A DNA stretch of 64,000 nucleotides from NCBI RefSeq assembly GCF_004337505.1, contig NZ_SJZI01000047.1, positions 1-64,000 of the forward strand, written 5' to 3'. Origin of the DNA: Flaviaestuariibacter flavus. GTDB lineage: Bacteria; Bacteroidota; Bacteroidia; Chitinophagales; Chitinophagaceae. Below the pieces are notes generated by a model. It was not told the origin of the DNA, made no database searches, and worked only from the letters and a program-made list of their open reading frames with translations. The position numbers were made by a program, and so were the translations under genes. Position 1 is the stretch's first letter; the number at the start of each line of letters is the position of its first letter. Positions 7,008-14,835 of the stretch are shown piece after piece.

Positions 7008-8426
7008 TTAATCGTATTTCCGTTTCAGGAACCAGGCGTCACTGAGGTTAAGCCCGATGGAGACGCGGAAATTATTTTCTTTCAGGAGGTTGTTGTTGTT
7101 GCCGCGGTTCAGGTATTCGAGCGCGAAGTTGAGCATCGTTTGCTGGTTGCGCGCCATGTTGTTGCGGTGGCCGAGCGGCAGGCCGATGCCGGCGGTTGCG
7201 CTCCAGAAGGGCAGGCGACCGGAGGCGGTAACATAGTCCTTGCCGATGGCGAAGCCAGCGCGGTAAGCGGTGCGGCCAAACAACGAGCGGCTCAGCGGGG
7301 CCGGGAGCAGCTGCCCGCCAACACGAATGATGGTATTGCTTTGTACCGCGTCGGTTTGACCATAGAAGCGGTATTCGTCCCAGTTGCTGTGAACTACATC
7401 AACACCGCCCTGCCAGAAGCCACCGCCCTTGATGCCGCCGCCGGCAACGAAGCCAACGGTGTAAGAAGAGGGATAAATGATCTCACCTTTGTTGTCCTTG
7501 GTCTTGAACACGGAGTCGGTCAGATTCGTCGGGTCGATGGTGAAGGTGCCTACCGTGCGGTCCTGCGATGCGGTCATCTTATGCCGGATGTTGCCGCTGG
7601 CGCCGAAGCGGATATACTGATCTTTTGCTTTGTTGAGCGAAACGAGGTACTGTGCGCCGGCGTTGAAGAACAATTTTCCGTAGGAGGTCTGCTCGCGGTA
7701 GACGCCGTGGTAATACAGAACGGTGTCGTTCTCGAAATCGCGGATGGTGGAGATGTCGCGGTTGCCGAACAGGTAGCCGAAGTTGACACCCAGGCTCAGG
7801 TTGCCGATCGCTACGCCGGTGCCGACGGAGGCAAGGTAGCTGCCGCCCGAGCCCTGGTATTCGGTGAATACCGAGTCGATGCCCGGAAGCCGGCGACTGT
7901 CCTGGATCTGGTAGCCGATGCGGCTGAGCGGACGCAGTCCGAACACCATGCCCCAGCCCTTTTTGATGGGAATACCCACCTGGATATACGAAATGTTGAT
8001 CTCGGAAGATGTGAACTTGTCGGTAACGCCCGGCGCGCGCAGGGTGCGGTTGTCGATGGCCACGCCTACGTCAAAAAGCACACGGCCGAAGCCGGCCTTG
8101 GCCTTCTTCTGGCCGGAGGTGCGCTGCGGCGGCGCCAGGAAGGTGCTGTAAGAAGCCGGGTTGCTGAAGTTGATGTGGCTGTAGAAATTGCGGTTGAACT
8201 GCCCCGTGGGATCCACGTTGTCGGCATCGCCGGCGGAAATGCCGCCCATGCCGCGGTTGATGACATGGGTGTTCGACATTTGGTCGCCGAGGCCGTAGCG
8301 CGAGTAGGGCGAGTTGCCCTGGGCGCCTGCGGCTACCGAGGTAAGCGCGAGTGCGGAAGCACCCAGCAGGCGGAGCGCAGTATGTTTGGTTTTCTCAGAA
8401 GTCAGTGTTGACGCGGCTGATCGCAT
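7008..8426 (-). CDS. Bacteroidota outer-membrane beta-barrel protein
   Basis: A 472-residue exported protein. The signal sequence LLGASALALTSVAAGAQG is followed by the conserved opening NSPYSRYGLGDQMSN, which marks a Bacteroidota-specific outer-membrane family. The rest is rich in alternating aromatic/glycine strands (GKLFFNAGAQYLVSLN, FALEYLNRGNNN) and ends in a strand with a C-terminal aromatic-basic tail (SDAWFLKRKYD). FadL/OmpP1-like barrel architecture is likely; the cargo is unknown. The start overlaps the 3' end of coaX by 32 bases, so the two are translated from one message. The ATG at 8459 is possible but lies deeper in coaX. Confidence 0.75.
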   Translation of the reverse strand: MRSAASTLTSEKTKHTALRLLGASALALTSVAAGAQGNSPYSRYGLGDQMSNTHVINRGMGGISAGDADNVDPTGQFNRNFYSHINFSNPASYSTFLAPPQRTSGQKKAKAGFGRVLFDVGVAIDNRTLRAPGVTDKFTSSEINISYIQVGIPIKKGWGMVFGLRPLSRIGYQIQDSRRLPGIDSVFTEYQGSGGSYLASVGTGVAIGNLSLGVNFGYLFGNRDISTIRDFENDTVLYYHGVYREQTSYGKLFFNAGAQYLVSLNKAKDQYIRFGASGNIRHKMTASQDRTVGTFTIDPTNLTDSVFKTKDNKGEIIYPSSYTVGFVAGGGIKGGGFWQGGVDVVHSNWDEYRFYGQTDAVQSNTIIRVGGQLLPAPLSRSLFGRTAYRAGFAIGKDYVTASGRLPFWSATAGIGLPLGHRNNMARNQQTMLNFALEYLNRGNNNNLLKENNFRVSIGLNLSDAWFLKRKYD

Positions 8427-9132
8427 ATAATCCTTTAAAAATAAGTTCGGGGTCTGCAAATATCCTGTTTTTTAGATGGGGGGTTAAAACGGGTCCGTCG
8501 CCCCCGGTTAAAAGGGCGTTAAAGTTCCCGAAACGCGCGGCGTAGCTGTCAATGATGCCGTCGATCTCGTGCACCATCCCCAGCACCACCCCGCTCTGCA
8601 GGTTGGTGGCGGTGTCGTAGCCAATGAGGGGCACATTCCATTCGCCTTTTACCAATGGCAGTTTGGCCGTGTATTCATGCATGGCGCGAAAGCGCATCTC
8701 CATACCCGGGGAAATAGAGCCGCCCAGAAACTCGCCCTTCGTGTTGATGAAGTTGAAGGTGATACAGGTTCCGAGCGTGATGGCGAGGTTATTCGCGCCC
8801 GGGAACAGGTCGACGGCCGCGGCGGCAACGGCCAGGCGGTCGGCGCCCATGGTTTCGGGCTTGCCTACGGGTATAGTAAAGGCAAGCCGCGAGGTATTGG
8901 ACAGCTTGTGAAATCGCGTGTGCGCGCTGAGCAGGACCTCGATCTCCGGGTCGTGGTGCACCACTGATGAAAGGATGCTGCGCGCCGGCCGGTACTGTTC
9001 CAGCAGCTCACGCAGGTGCTGCAGCGCGTCCTCGCGCAGGAAGATCACTTCACGGAGGGTGTCGTTCTCGAAGCGCGCCAGCTTCAGGCGGGTATTTCCG
9101 AAATCGAGGCAGAATGTAGGGTTCCCGTTCAC
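8395..9132 (-). CDS. coaX: Type III pantothenate kinase
   Basis: Phosphorylates pantothenate in the first step of coenzyme A synthesis. The 245-residue length and ASKHA fold fit CoaX: the phosphate-1 motif is CLDFGNTRLKLARF, the substrate segment is PETMGADRLAVAAAA, and the phosphate-2 region is TLGTCITFNFIN. In most CoaX proteins that region reads DxGTxxTxD; here the Asp before GT is Leu and the last Asp is Asn, which may affect metal binding or be a lineage habit. The downstream outer-membrane protein overlaps its end. Upstream lies a 240-base spacer filled by a repeat. Confidence 0.9.
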   Translation of the reverse strand: MNGNPTFCLDFGNTRLKLARFENDTLREVIFLREDALQHLRELLEQYRPARSILSSVVHHDPEIEVLLSAHTRFHKLSNTSRLAFTIPVGKPETMGADRLAVAAAAVDLFPGANNLAITLGTCITFNFINTKGEFLGGSISPGMEMRFRAMHEYTAKLPLVKGEWNVPLIGYDTATNLQSGVVLGMVHEIDGIIDSYAARFGNFNALLTGGDGPVLTPHLKNRIFADPELIFKGLYAISRVNTDF

Positions 9133-9195
9133 GGTCAGTTTTGAGTGCGGGGCAAGATACAGCTTTCAGCCCGCTACGCAGCAACCCCTGGGAAG

Positions 9196-9338
9196 GTCAT
9201 TGCGAGGAGGCAAAGCGTGGCCAAGCCATACGAAGCAATCACCCACGGCAGGCACCGCCTCGGGTAGCGCAAATAAACGCAGGGCCGGCCGCAGGGGATT
9301 GCTTCAGCACTACACTTCGTTCCGTGCCGCGCAATGAC
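9196..9338. repeat. GTCATTGCGAG/GAAGCAATC composite inverted-repeat element, copy 1
   Basis: Begins GTCATTGCGAGG, passes CGAAGCAATC, a unique core of about 60 bases, GGGATTGCTTC, and ends GCGCAATGAC. The outer and inner end words are inverted relative to each other. Same ends as the elements at 19851, 58883 and 62801, but this copy has its own core. It fills the spacer between coaX and the LON-domain gene. Confidence 0.75.
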
Positions 9339-9370
9339 GGCCTTGCTGATGACGGCTTCTTTGTCCCTGC

Positions 9371-10009
9371 TCATTTCAGGTTAAAACCCTCGATGTTCCG
9401 GAAGTGCCCGTTCATTTTGATTTTTTCCTTCAGTTTCTCCATCTCTGAAATGAGCGGCACCACCCGGGTGATGTGCTGCTTCAGGAACTCAAGGCGCTGG
9501 CGCTCGTCGAGGAAATTGAGCAGGCGGTATTCTTCTTCAAGCGTGAGGCCTACGTGGTGCGCCATATCGTAGCTGCGCAGCTCGCTGTCTTCTTTCTTAA
9601 AGTCTTTCGTCACTTTGAGCATCCTGTGCAGCTCGCGCACGCCGGCAACAAGGCGGCGGATCGTTTCGGGGTTGGCATCTTCATATGTAACGGGGTAGTT
9701 GACGATGGCGCCGCTGTACAGTTTGTCGGGCACCTGCTGGATCACTTCCAGGATGCGGAAGATGCGCTGCCCTTCGGTCTTTATGTCCATTTCGCCGCCC
9801 TCGTACAATTTGCTGAGTTCGCTGATCTGCACCAGCGTGCCGAAGTCCTGCAGCTCGTTATTGATCACGGTGGGAATCCCGAAGGGACGCTTTGTTTCAT
9901 AGCACTCGGCAATAAGCTGCTTGTAGCGCGGCTCGAAGATGTGCAGGTTGAGGCGCTCGCCCGGATACACCACGATGCCCAGGGGGAAGATCGGGATGAA
10001 ATTCGTCAT
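9371..10009 (-). CDS. LON N-terminal (substrate-binding) domain protein
   Basis: A 212-residue stand-alone LON N-terminal domain without the ATPase or protease parts of Lon. The opening IPIFPLGIVVYPGERLNLHIFEPRY is the family hallmark, and the C-terminal third is a helical bundle (RLLNFLDERQRLEFLKQH). Such proteins are thought to bind substrates or partners; the role in Bacteroidota is not defined. Cytoplasmic. The ATG at 10009 is preferred to 10027 because the normal N-terminus begins at MTNFIPIFP and a TTTTTTG promoter-like tract overlaps the longer start. The upstream spacer holds a tandem duplication. Confidence 0.88.
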   Translation of the reverse strand: MTNFIPIFPLGIVVYPGERLNLHIFEPRYKQLIAECYETKRPFGIPTVINNELQDFGTLVQISELSKLYEGGEMDIKTEGQRIFRILEVIQQVPDKLYSGAIVNYPVTYEDANPETIRRLVAGVRELHRMLKVTKDFKKEDSELRSYDMAHHVGLTLEEEYRLLNFLDERQRLEFLKQHITRVVPLISEMEKLKEKIKMNGHFRNIEGFNLK

Positions 10010-10050
10010 AGGCGGAATGTACTGCAAAAAAGATGCAAGCAGATTGAAGG

Positions 10051-10332
10051 CAGATTACATGAGTACATGAATACATGATTACATGAGGGCAGCAGGAAAT
10101 CTGCCTATCTCGAATCTCGGATCTGCAAACAAATCAGACATCACACATCCGACATCAGCCATCCCTCTCCGGCTCATGTATTCATTTGCTCATGTAATCT
10201 GATTACATGAGGGCAGCAGGAAATCTGCCTATCTCGAATCTCGGATCTGCAAACAAATCAGACATCACACATCCGACATCAGCCATCCCTCTCCGGCTCA
10301 TGTATTCATTTGCTCATGTAATCATGTAATCT
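10051..10332. repeat. Tandem duplication of a 124-base spacer unit built of CATGATTACATGAG and CAGACATC words
   Basis: The 119 bases at 10081-10199 recur without a difference that I can see at 10205-10323 (period 124). Each unit has ACATGAGGGCAGCAGGAAAT at the left, CAGACATCACACATCCGACA in the middle and GGCTCATGTATTCATTTGCT at the right, the last being complementary to the ACATGA words at the left. No gene lies in this 330-base spacer. Confidence 0.9.
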
Positions 10333-10341
10333 CCCCTCTAC

Positions 10342-12093
10342 TCACCCGCTCAGACCTTCTTCCCTTCCAACCTGCTGTATCCAGAGCGCGTAGTAAAGTT
10401 CTTTTTTCTCCAGCAGCGCCTCGTGTGTTCCCTGCTCCGCGATCTTTCCTTTTTCCAGCACATAGATGCGGTCGGCATGGCGGATGGTGGAAAGGCGATG
10501 GGCAATGGAGATCACCATCTGGCGGCGCTCGGCGGCGATGCCGGTGAGCGTGGCGGTGATCGACTCTTCGGTGAGCGAATCGAGCGCGGCCGTGGCCTCG
10601 TCGAAAATAAGCAGCTGCGGTGCGCGCAGCAGGGCGCGGGCGATGGAGAGGCGTTGCTTCTCGCCGCCCGAGAGGCGCGTGCCGCCTTCGCCAAGAACGG
10701 TATCGAGGCCCCTGGGGCCAGCCACCAGCTGCCGTGCCGCCGCACGGTCGAGTGCCGCCAGCATCTCTTCGTCGGTAGCGCCGGGCTTGATGAAGAGCAG
10801 GTTTTGCCGCACCGTGCCGGCAAAGAGCTGCGTCTCCTGCGTCACAAATCCGATCTGCCGCCGCACGCGGTTGTAGCGGATCGCGCTCACCGGCACGTCG
10901 TCGAAAAGAATGCTGCCCGAGCGCGGCGTATAGAGCCCTACGAGCAGCTTCACCAGCGTGCTTTTGCCCGAGCCGCTCGGGCCTACAAAGGCGATCGACT
11001 CGCCCTGCCGTACCGAGAACGAGAGGCCGTCCAGGGCGTTGTGCTGCGCCGTGCGGTGGCGGAACACCACGTCGCGGAATTCCAGCTTTTCGAAGGTGCC
11101 GATATCAATCGGGTCGTCGGGCCGCGTTTCCACGGGCTTCTGCATCAGCGTGTCGAAGTTGTGCAGCGAAGCCTCCGCTTCACGATAGGCCAGGATGATG
11201 GTGCCGAGGTCCTGTATCGGAACAAAGATGTAGTTGAGAATGATCTGCATCGAGATGAGCTCGCCCGCGCTGAGCACCTTGCGGAAGATGAGCCACAGCA
11301 GGATGAAAAGGATCGACTGCTTGAGCAGGTTGAGCGTGATGCCCTGCAGGAAGCCGAGGGTCCGCACGCGCTTTACCTTTTGCATTTCCAGCTCGAAGAT
11401 CTGGCGGGTGAAGGTCTTGAGGCGGCGCACCTCGGGATAGGTGAGGCCGAGGCTTTTGACGAGCTCAATGTTGCGGAGCGATTCGGTGATATGCCCCGAA
11501 AGCACCGCATTCTCCCGGTTGATCCGCCGCTGCACCGTTTTGATCTTTTTGGAAAGCATTCCTGTGAGCCCGCCCAGCAGCAGCACGCCTACCAGGAACA
11601 CCGGCACGAGCGCCCAGCTTTTCGTAATCGCGTAAAATATCAGGAAGCCCACACCAACGAGGGTGGAGAACAGCAGGTTGACGGCCTGGGTGAGAAACTG
11701 CTCGGTATCGCGCCGCGTTTTCTGCAGCACGGTGAGCGCCTCGCCGCTGCGCTGCTCTTCATACTCCTCGAAGGAGAGCCGCAGGGTTTGCTTGAGACCA
11801 TCGTCGAACACGGACTGGCCGAAGCGTTGCACCAGCAGGCGGAGGACATACTCCTGGAGGGAGCGCGCCGCGCGCGCCGCCACCGCCACGCCGATAGCAA
11901 GCGCCAGCAGTCCAAGCGCGCCGCGCACAAGCTCGTCTTCGCTGCGCGTGCCGGGATGCAGCGCATACCGGTCGAGGATGCGGCCGAAGATGACCGGATC
12001 GAGAAAGGTGAGTGCCTGCGCCACAGCCGCGAGGGCCATCGACAGCAGCACGAGGCCTTTGTAGGGACGCAGGTATTTCCAGAAAAGTTTCAT
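10342..12093 (-). CDS. ABC transporter, fused permease and ATPase
   Basis: A 583-residue half-transporter of the MsbA/exporter type. Residues 1 to about 310 form the transmembrane domain with six helices (for example GLVLLSMALAAVAQALTFL and ILFILLWLIFRKVL). The nucleotide-binding domain follows: Walker A GPSGSGKSTLVKLL, Q-loop VTQETQLF, signature LSGGEKQRLSIARALL, Walker B LLIFDEATAALD, H-loop IAHRLSTI. It should act as a homodimer in the inner membrane; the substrate (lipid, drug or peptide) cannot be told. The ATG at 12093 gives a normal MKLFWKYLRPY start; a GTG at 12135 would add 14 residues. Divergent from the YciI gene. Confidence 0.92.
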   Translation of the reverse strand: MKLFWKYLRPYKGLVLLSMALAAVAQALTFLDPVIFGRILDRYALHPGTRSEDELVRGALGLLALAIGVAVAARAARSLQEYVLRLLVQRFGQSVFDDGLKQTLRLSFEEYEEQRSGEALTVLQKTRRDTEQFLTQAVNLLFSTLVGVGFLIFYAITKSWALVPVFLVGVLLLGGLTGMLSKKIKTVQRRINRENAVLSGHITESLRNIELVKSLGLTYPEVRRLKTFTRQIFELEMQKVKRVRTLGFLQGITLNLLKQSILFILLWLIFRKVLSAGELISMQIILNYIFVPIQDLGTIILAYREAEASLHNFDTLMQKPVETRPDDPIDIGTFEKLEFRDVVFRHRTAQHNALDGLSFSVRQGESIAFVGPSGSGKSTLVKLLVGLYTPRSGSILFDDVPVSAIRYNRVRRQIGFVTQETQLFAGTVRQNLLFIKPGATDEEMLAALDRAAARQLVAGPRGLDTVLGEGGTRLSGGEKQRLSIARALLRAPQLLIFDEATAALDSLTEESITATLTGIAAERRQMVISIAHRLSTIRHADRIYVLEKGKIAEQGTHEALLEKKELYYALWIQQVGREEGLSG

Positions 12094-12149
12094 GAAGCGA
12101 CAGGGTCTGTCTTTCTCTTCAAAAAATAACGCCACGCCCGCGCGGCGCT

Positions 12150-12157
12150 TACCTTAG
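12150..12157 (+). promoter_or_regulatory. Putative -7 element of the YciI-like gene (TACCTTAG)
   Basis: TACCTTAG differs from TAnnTTTG at one base and lies 19 bases before the ATG at 12177, in the short divergent spacer with the ABC transporter gene. Confidence 0.45.
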
Positions 12158-12176
12158 TAACACCGAATCTTTTTTT

Positions 12177-12467
12177 ATGTTCCTGATCTCCCTCACCTAC
12201 CGCGTGGCACCCGAAGAAGTAGACCGGCACCTGGAGGCGCATGCGGCCTTCCTCGACCGCCATTACGCAGCGGGCCACTTCGTTTTTTCGGGACCCAAGG
12301 TGCCGCGCACGGGCGGCGTCATCCTGGCGCACGGGCTTTCTCACGAGGCGGTGATGCAGCTCATTTCCGAAGACCCGTTTTACCTGAATTCCATTGCGAA
12401 TTACCACGTGCAGGAGCTTCAGCCCACAAAATGGGATCCGCGCTTTGCGCCTTTTGCCGGAGGTTGA
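12177..12467 (+). CDS. YciI-like protein
   Basis: A 96-residue ferredoxin-like alpha+beta protein. It begins MFLISLTYRVAPEEVDRHLEAH, with the conserved H-x-A-F-L-D-R-H region of YciI, then FSGPKVPRTGGVILA and DPFYLNSIANYHVQELQPTKW. The His/Asp pair of this family is suspected to be catalytic, but the reaction is unknown in nearly all members. It is cytoplasmic and stands alone, 17 bases from the convergent endonuclease-fold gene. Confidence 0.85.
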   Translation: MFLISLTYRVAPEEVDRHLEAHAAFLDRHYAAGHFVFSGPKVPRTGGVILAHGLSHEAVMQLISEDPFYLNSIANYHVQELQPTKWDPRFAPFAGG

Positions 12468-12499
12468 CCTCCCATTTATTCTCCTATTCGGCCACCGGC

Positions 12500-13561
12500 T
12501 TACGGTTGCTGGTCTCCTCCTTGCCTTCTTCGATCATTTCTTCCACTTCCGCTTCGGCGCCGGCCTCCAGCTGCTCCACCCGCGCCTCCTGCCGCCCGTC
12601 GGCCGGGTTGATATAAAAAATGGCAATACAGCGGGAGGTGATCGGAGCCGATGGGCCGCAGGGTACAGAACTCCTCCACAAAGACTTCGGGTGAATGAAA
12701 AAAGAGGTCGATGGGAAAGCGCAGGAATTTGTATTTCGCGTGGAAGGTGGACACAAAGCCGCGCCCGATGCGGGGGTCGATGAGTCCCGACTCTTTGCGG
12801 AACAGGACCGAAGAGCGGGCCCAGGCAACGTTGTTGAAATCGCCCACCACCAGCGCATGGCCGTTGTGCTCCTTTACTTTTTTCGCCACCGACAGCAGCT
12901 CGCCGTCGCGCTCGCGCGCCGTTTCTTCTTCGGTGGGGCTCGGTGGTGCCGGGTGCACGCAAAACACCGTGAAGCGTAGTCCCGCCGGGTCTTCGAGCTC
13001 CGCCTCGATACTCGGCAGGTCGTCGGAAACGAAGTAGTGCGCCTGCAGGCGCCGCACTTTCAGCCGCGAGTAAAAATGCATCCCGTAGGTGTTCTCCATC
13101 GGGATCTTGAGCGAATGCGGGTAATCGGCGTCGAGCGGTGCCAGCGCGTCTTCCCAGGCTTTGTTCGACTCCATCGTCAGCAGGATATCAGGCTGCTTTT
13201 CCCGCACCAGGTCCAGCAGGCGGTGGTGCTCGTTGTTAAACTGGTATACGTTCACCGATAACAGCGACACATCGCCGCGGCCTTTCCGCGAGGGCGGCGG
13301 CGGCACGCGGTAAAGGCGGGTATAAGGAAAAAGCGTTACGATGTTGCCGCCCGCCAGCACGCAAAGCGCGCCCTGGAGGATCCAGAAGCGGGTGTCGTGC
13401 TCCGCCGCCACAAACCCGAGCACGATCGTCAGCAGCTGCAGCACCAGGGCCTGGATGCGCCCGAACTCCCAGATGCGGAACACCCAATGCGGGTGCGGTA
13501 CCAGCGGCAGCAGGGCGGTGACCAGGAGCAGGGAGGCTAATGCGAGGTAAAGAATATCCAT
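12500..13561 (-). CDS. Membrane-anchored endonuclease/exonuclease/phosphatase-fold protein (probable 3' frameshift)
   Basis: A 353-residue protein in the frame as read. Three hydrophobic helices at the N-terminus (starting MDILYLALASLLLVTALL) are followed by an EEP-fold catalytic domain: LLSVNVYQFNNEHHRLLDLV, PDILLTMESNKAWE (Glu ligand), HALVVGDFNNVAWA (D-x-N), and the terminal GSDHLPLY with the catalytic Asp-His. It resembles YafD-type membrane proteins. After SDHLPLYCHF the frame turns into a Gly/Arg-rich tail ending at 12500. Dropping one T from the six-T run (12615-12620) restores a natural acidic tail (YINPADGRQEARVEQLEAG and onwards) that ends at 12484. Confidence 0.82.
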   Translation of the reverse strand: MDILYLALASLLLVTALLPLVPHPHWVFRIWEFGRIQALVLQLLTIVLGFVAAEHDTRFWILQGALCVLAGGNIVTLFPYTRLYRVPPPPSRKGRGDVSLLSVNVYQFNNEHHRLLDLVREKQPDILLTMESNKAWEDALAPLDADYPHSLKIPMENTYGMHFYSRLKVRRLQAHYFVSDDLPSIEAELEDPAGLRFTVFCVHPAPPSPTEEETARERDGELLSVAKKVKEHNGHALVVGDFNNVAWARSSVLFRKESGLIDPRIGRGFVSTFHAKYKFLRFPIDLFFHSPEVFVEEFCTLRPIGSDHLPLYCHFLYQPGRRAAGGAGGAAGGRRRSGSGRNDRRRQGGDQQP

Positions 13562-13606
13562 AGTTCGGGTGCAGAAATGCAAAGCTGTTGCCACTCCATC
13601 TGGCCC

Positions 13607-13614
13607 TTCATTTG
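13607..13614 (+). promoter_or_regulatory. Putative -7 element of the M48 peptidase gene (TTCATTTG)
   Basis: TTCATTTG matches TAnnTTTG except for the second base, 13 bases before the ATG at 13628, in the divergent spacer. Confidence 0.35.
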
Positions 13615-13627
13615 CACAGCTGGGGGC

Positions 13628-14515
13628 ATGAAAACCCTGTTTTTCACCTTGCTGCTTTCCTGCCTGCTCGCCTGCAACGGGGTAGATACCGTGCTGGGCA
13701 CCGACGACAACAAAAGCCGGCAGGATGCCACTTCGTATTCCTATGCCTGCCTGGACAGCAGCGTAGCCGGGGAGCGCACCACGCAACGCATTTCCAAAGC
13801 GGCCGACCTTGTTCGCGACCTCGCGGTGCGGAAGGGAAGCATCACGGACGAGATGCAATCGGAATATGGTGCGGCTTTTCACCAGGATGTTCTTGAAACC
13901 GGGGAAATGAAGCTTGTCGGCGACAAGGCGCTCGACACCCGGCTGAACGCCATGCTCAACGAGCTGCTGCGGCAGCGCACAAAACCTTCGGGCATCAAGT
14001 ACGCGGTTTACGCTGTGGAAGACACGATGGTCAACGCCTTTACCTTCGGCGGGCGCATTTATGTTACCCGCGGGATGCTGAACCAGTGTAAAGGCAATGA
14101 CGCCCTGCTCTATGCCATCATCGGGCACGAGGTGGGCCACAACGAGGTGGGGCATATCCGCGCCACCATCCAGGATATGCGGCTCACCGAAAAGCTCTTT
14201 GGCGAAGGCGGCGGCACCTTTATGCAGCTGAAACAACTGCTGGCGGCCTCTTTCAACCAGAAGAACGAACTCGAGGCCGATTACTACGGCATCAACCTCA
14301 CCCACCACATGGGCCTCGACCTGTGCACGGTGGTGTCTTTCTGGCGCCGGATGGCAGGTAACGAAAACCCCTATAGCCGGGTGGAGGACTTCCTGCGCAC
14401 GCACCCTTTCTCGGCGGCGCGGGCCCAGTGTCTTGCCGATCATATCCAGAACAACTTCGGTGTGGCCTGCGGCACACCCCGCCCGCAGGAGCTGCACCCG
14501 CCCACCGGCAAATAG
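13628..14515 (+). CDS. M48-family zinc metallopeptidase, lipoprotein
   Basis: A 295-residue peptidase with a lipoprotein signal (FTLLLSCLLACNG, Cys16), so probably on the periplasmic face of a membrane. The zinc site is HEVGHNEVGH (HExxH), with the third ligand Glu in ELEADYYG, and the upstream segment VNAFTFGGRIYVTRGML is typical of M48/BepA-like enzymes. No TPR domain follows, so it is a short form. These peptidases often trim or degrade misassembled outer-membrane proteins, but no specific partner is evident here. The start at 13628 gives the signal peptide directly. Confidence 0.92.
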   Translation: MKTLFFTLLLSCLLACNGVDTVLGTDDNKSRQDATSYSYACLDSSVAGERTTQRISKAADLVRDLAVRKGSITDEMQSEYGAAFHQDVLETGEMKLVGDKALDTRLNAMLNELLRQRTKPSGIKYAVYAVEDTMVNAFTFGGRIYVTRGMLNQCKGNDALLYAIIGHEVGHNEVGHIRATIQDMRLTEKLFGEGGGTFMQLKQLLAASFNQKNELEADYYGINLTHHMGLDLCTVVSFWRRMAGNENPYSRVEDFLRTHPFSAARAQCLADHIQNNFGVACGTPRPQELHPPTGK

Positions 14516-14535
14516 GTGCGCCGGGTCACGTTAAA

Positions 14536-14554
14536 ATTGCCGGCAGCCGGCAAT
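14536..14554. repeat. Perfect palindrome ATTGCCGGC-A-GCCGGCAAT
   Basis: Two perfectly complementary nine-base arms with a one-base centre, 21 bases after the M48 stop codon and 17 bases before the next promoter. It has no T-run on the plus strand, so it is at most a weak terminator; a regulator-binding site is possible. Confidence 0.55.
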
Positions 14555-14571
14555 GCGAGCGGTCATCGGCT

Positions 14572-14579
14572 TAACTTTG
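14572..14579 (+). promoter_or_regulatory. -7 element of the small CxxC membrane protein gene (TAACTTTG)
   Basis: TAACTTTG is an exact TAnnTTTG match and ends 7 bases before the ATG at 14587. Confidence 0.6.
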
Positions 14580-14586
14580 CGGGGCT

Positions 14587-14835
14587 ATGAAAAAGGCGAT
14601 CCTCCGTATTTCTTTATTCGGCTTCCTGCTGGCGGCCGCGCCCGCGGCGCAGGCGCAGTGTTCGGTATGCAGCCGCACCACCGAGCAAATGGGTGAAAAG
14701 CCGGCAAAGGGCATCAACAACGGGGTGATCTATCTGATGGCGATGCCGCTTACCATCATCGGCATCATCGGCTACCGGTGGTGGCAACGCAACCGCGAAG
14801 ACATCGCGGGCGGCGGTGGCGGCTATCAGTCGTAA
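14587..14835 (+). CDS. Small exported CxxC membrane protein
   Basis: An 82-residue protein with a signal peptide (ISLFGFLLAAAPAAQAQ), a short extracytoplasmic segment holding CSVC, then NNGVIYLMAMPLTIIGIIG as a single transmembrane helix and a basic WWQRNRED stop-transfer tail. The layout signal - CxxC - helix is conserved in many Bacteroidota, often near respiratory genes; function is not known. It has its own promoter. Its 3' end overlaps the convergent glycosyltransferase gene by 10 bases (14826-14835). Confidence 0.75.
   Translation: MKKAILRISLFGFLLAAAPAAQAQCSVCSRTTEQMGEKPAKGINNGVIYLMAMPLTIIGIIGYRWWQRNREDIAGGGGGYQS

Noticed and set aside
6717..8411. 564-codon plus-strand frame opposite the outer-membrane protein and lptC
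   Set aside because: It is antisense to two genes supported by signal peptides and family motifs, and crosses their terminator.
9174..9374. 66-codon minus-strand frame in the coaX/LON spacer
   Set aside because: It is wholly made of the GTCATTGCGAG repeat element.
10051..10332. CRISPR-like array
   Set aside because: Only two long units occur, with no short repeats separated by unique spacers and no cas genes nearby.
10423..12129. 568-codon plus-strand frame opposite the ABC transporter
   Set aside because: The minus strand has a full set of ABC motifs; this frame is rich in Arg, Ala, Glu and His with no pattern.
12600..12640. Programmed -1 frameshift at the U-UUU-UUA heptamer
   Set aside because: A -1 shift there does not enter the acidic-tail frame; the natural tail needs loss of one T (a +1 shift), so the classic heptamer is a coincidence.
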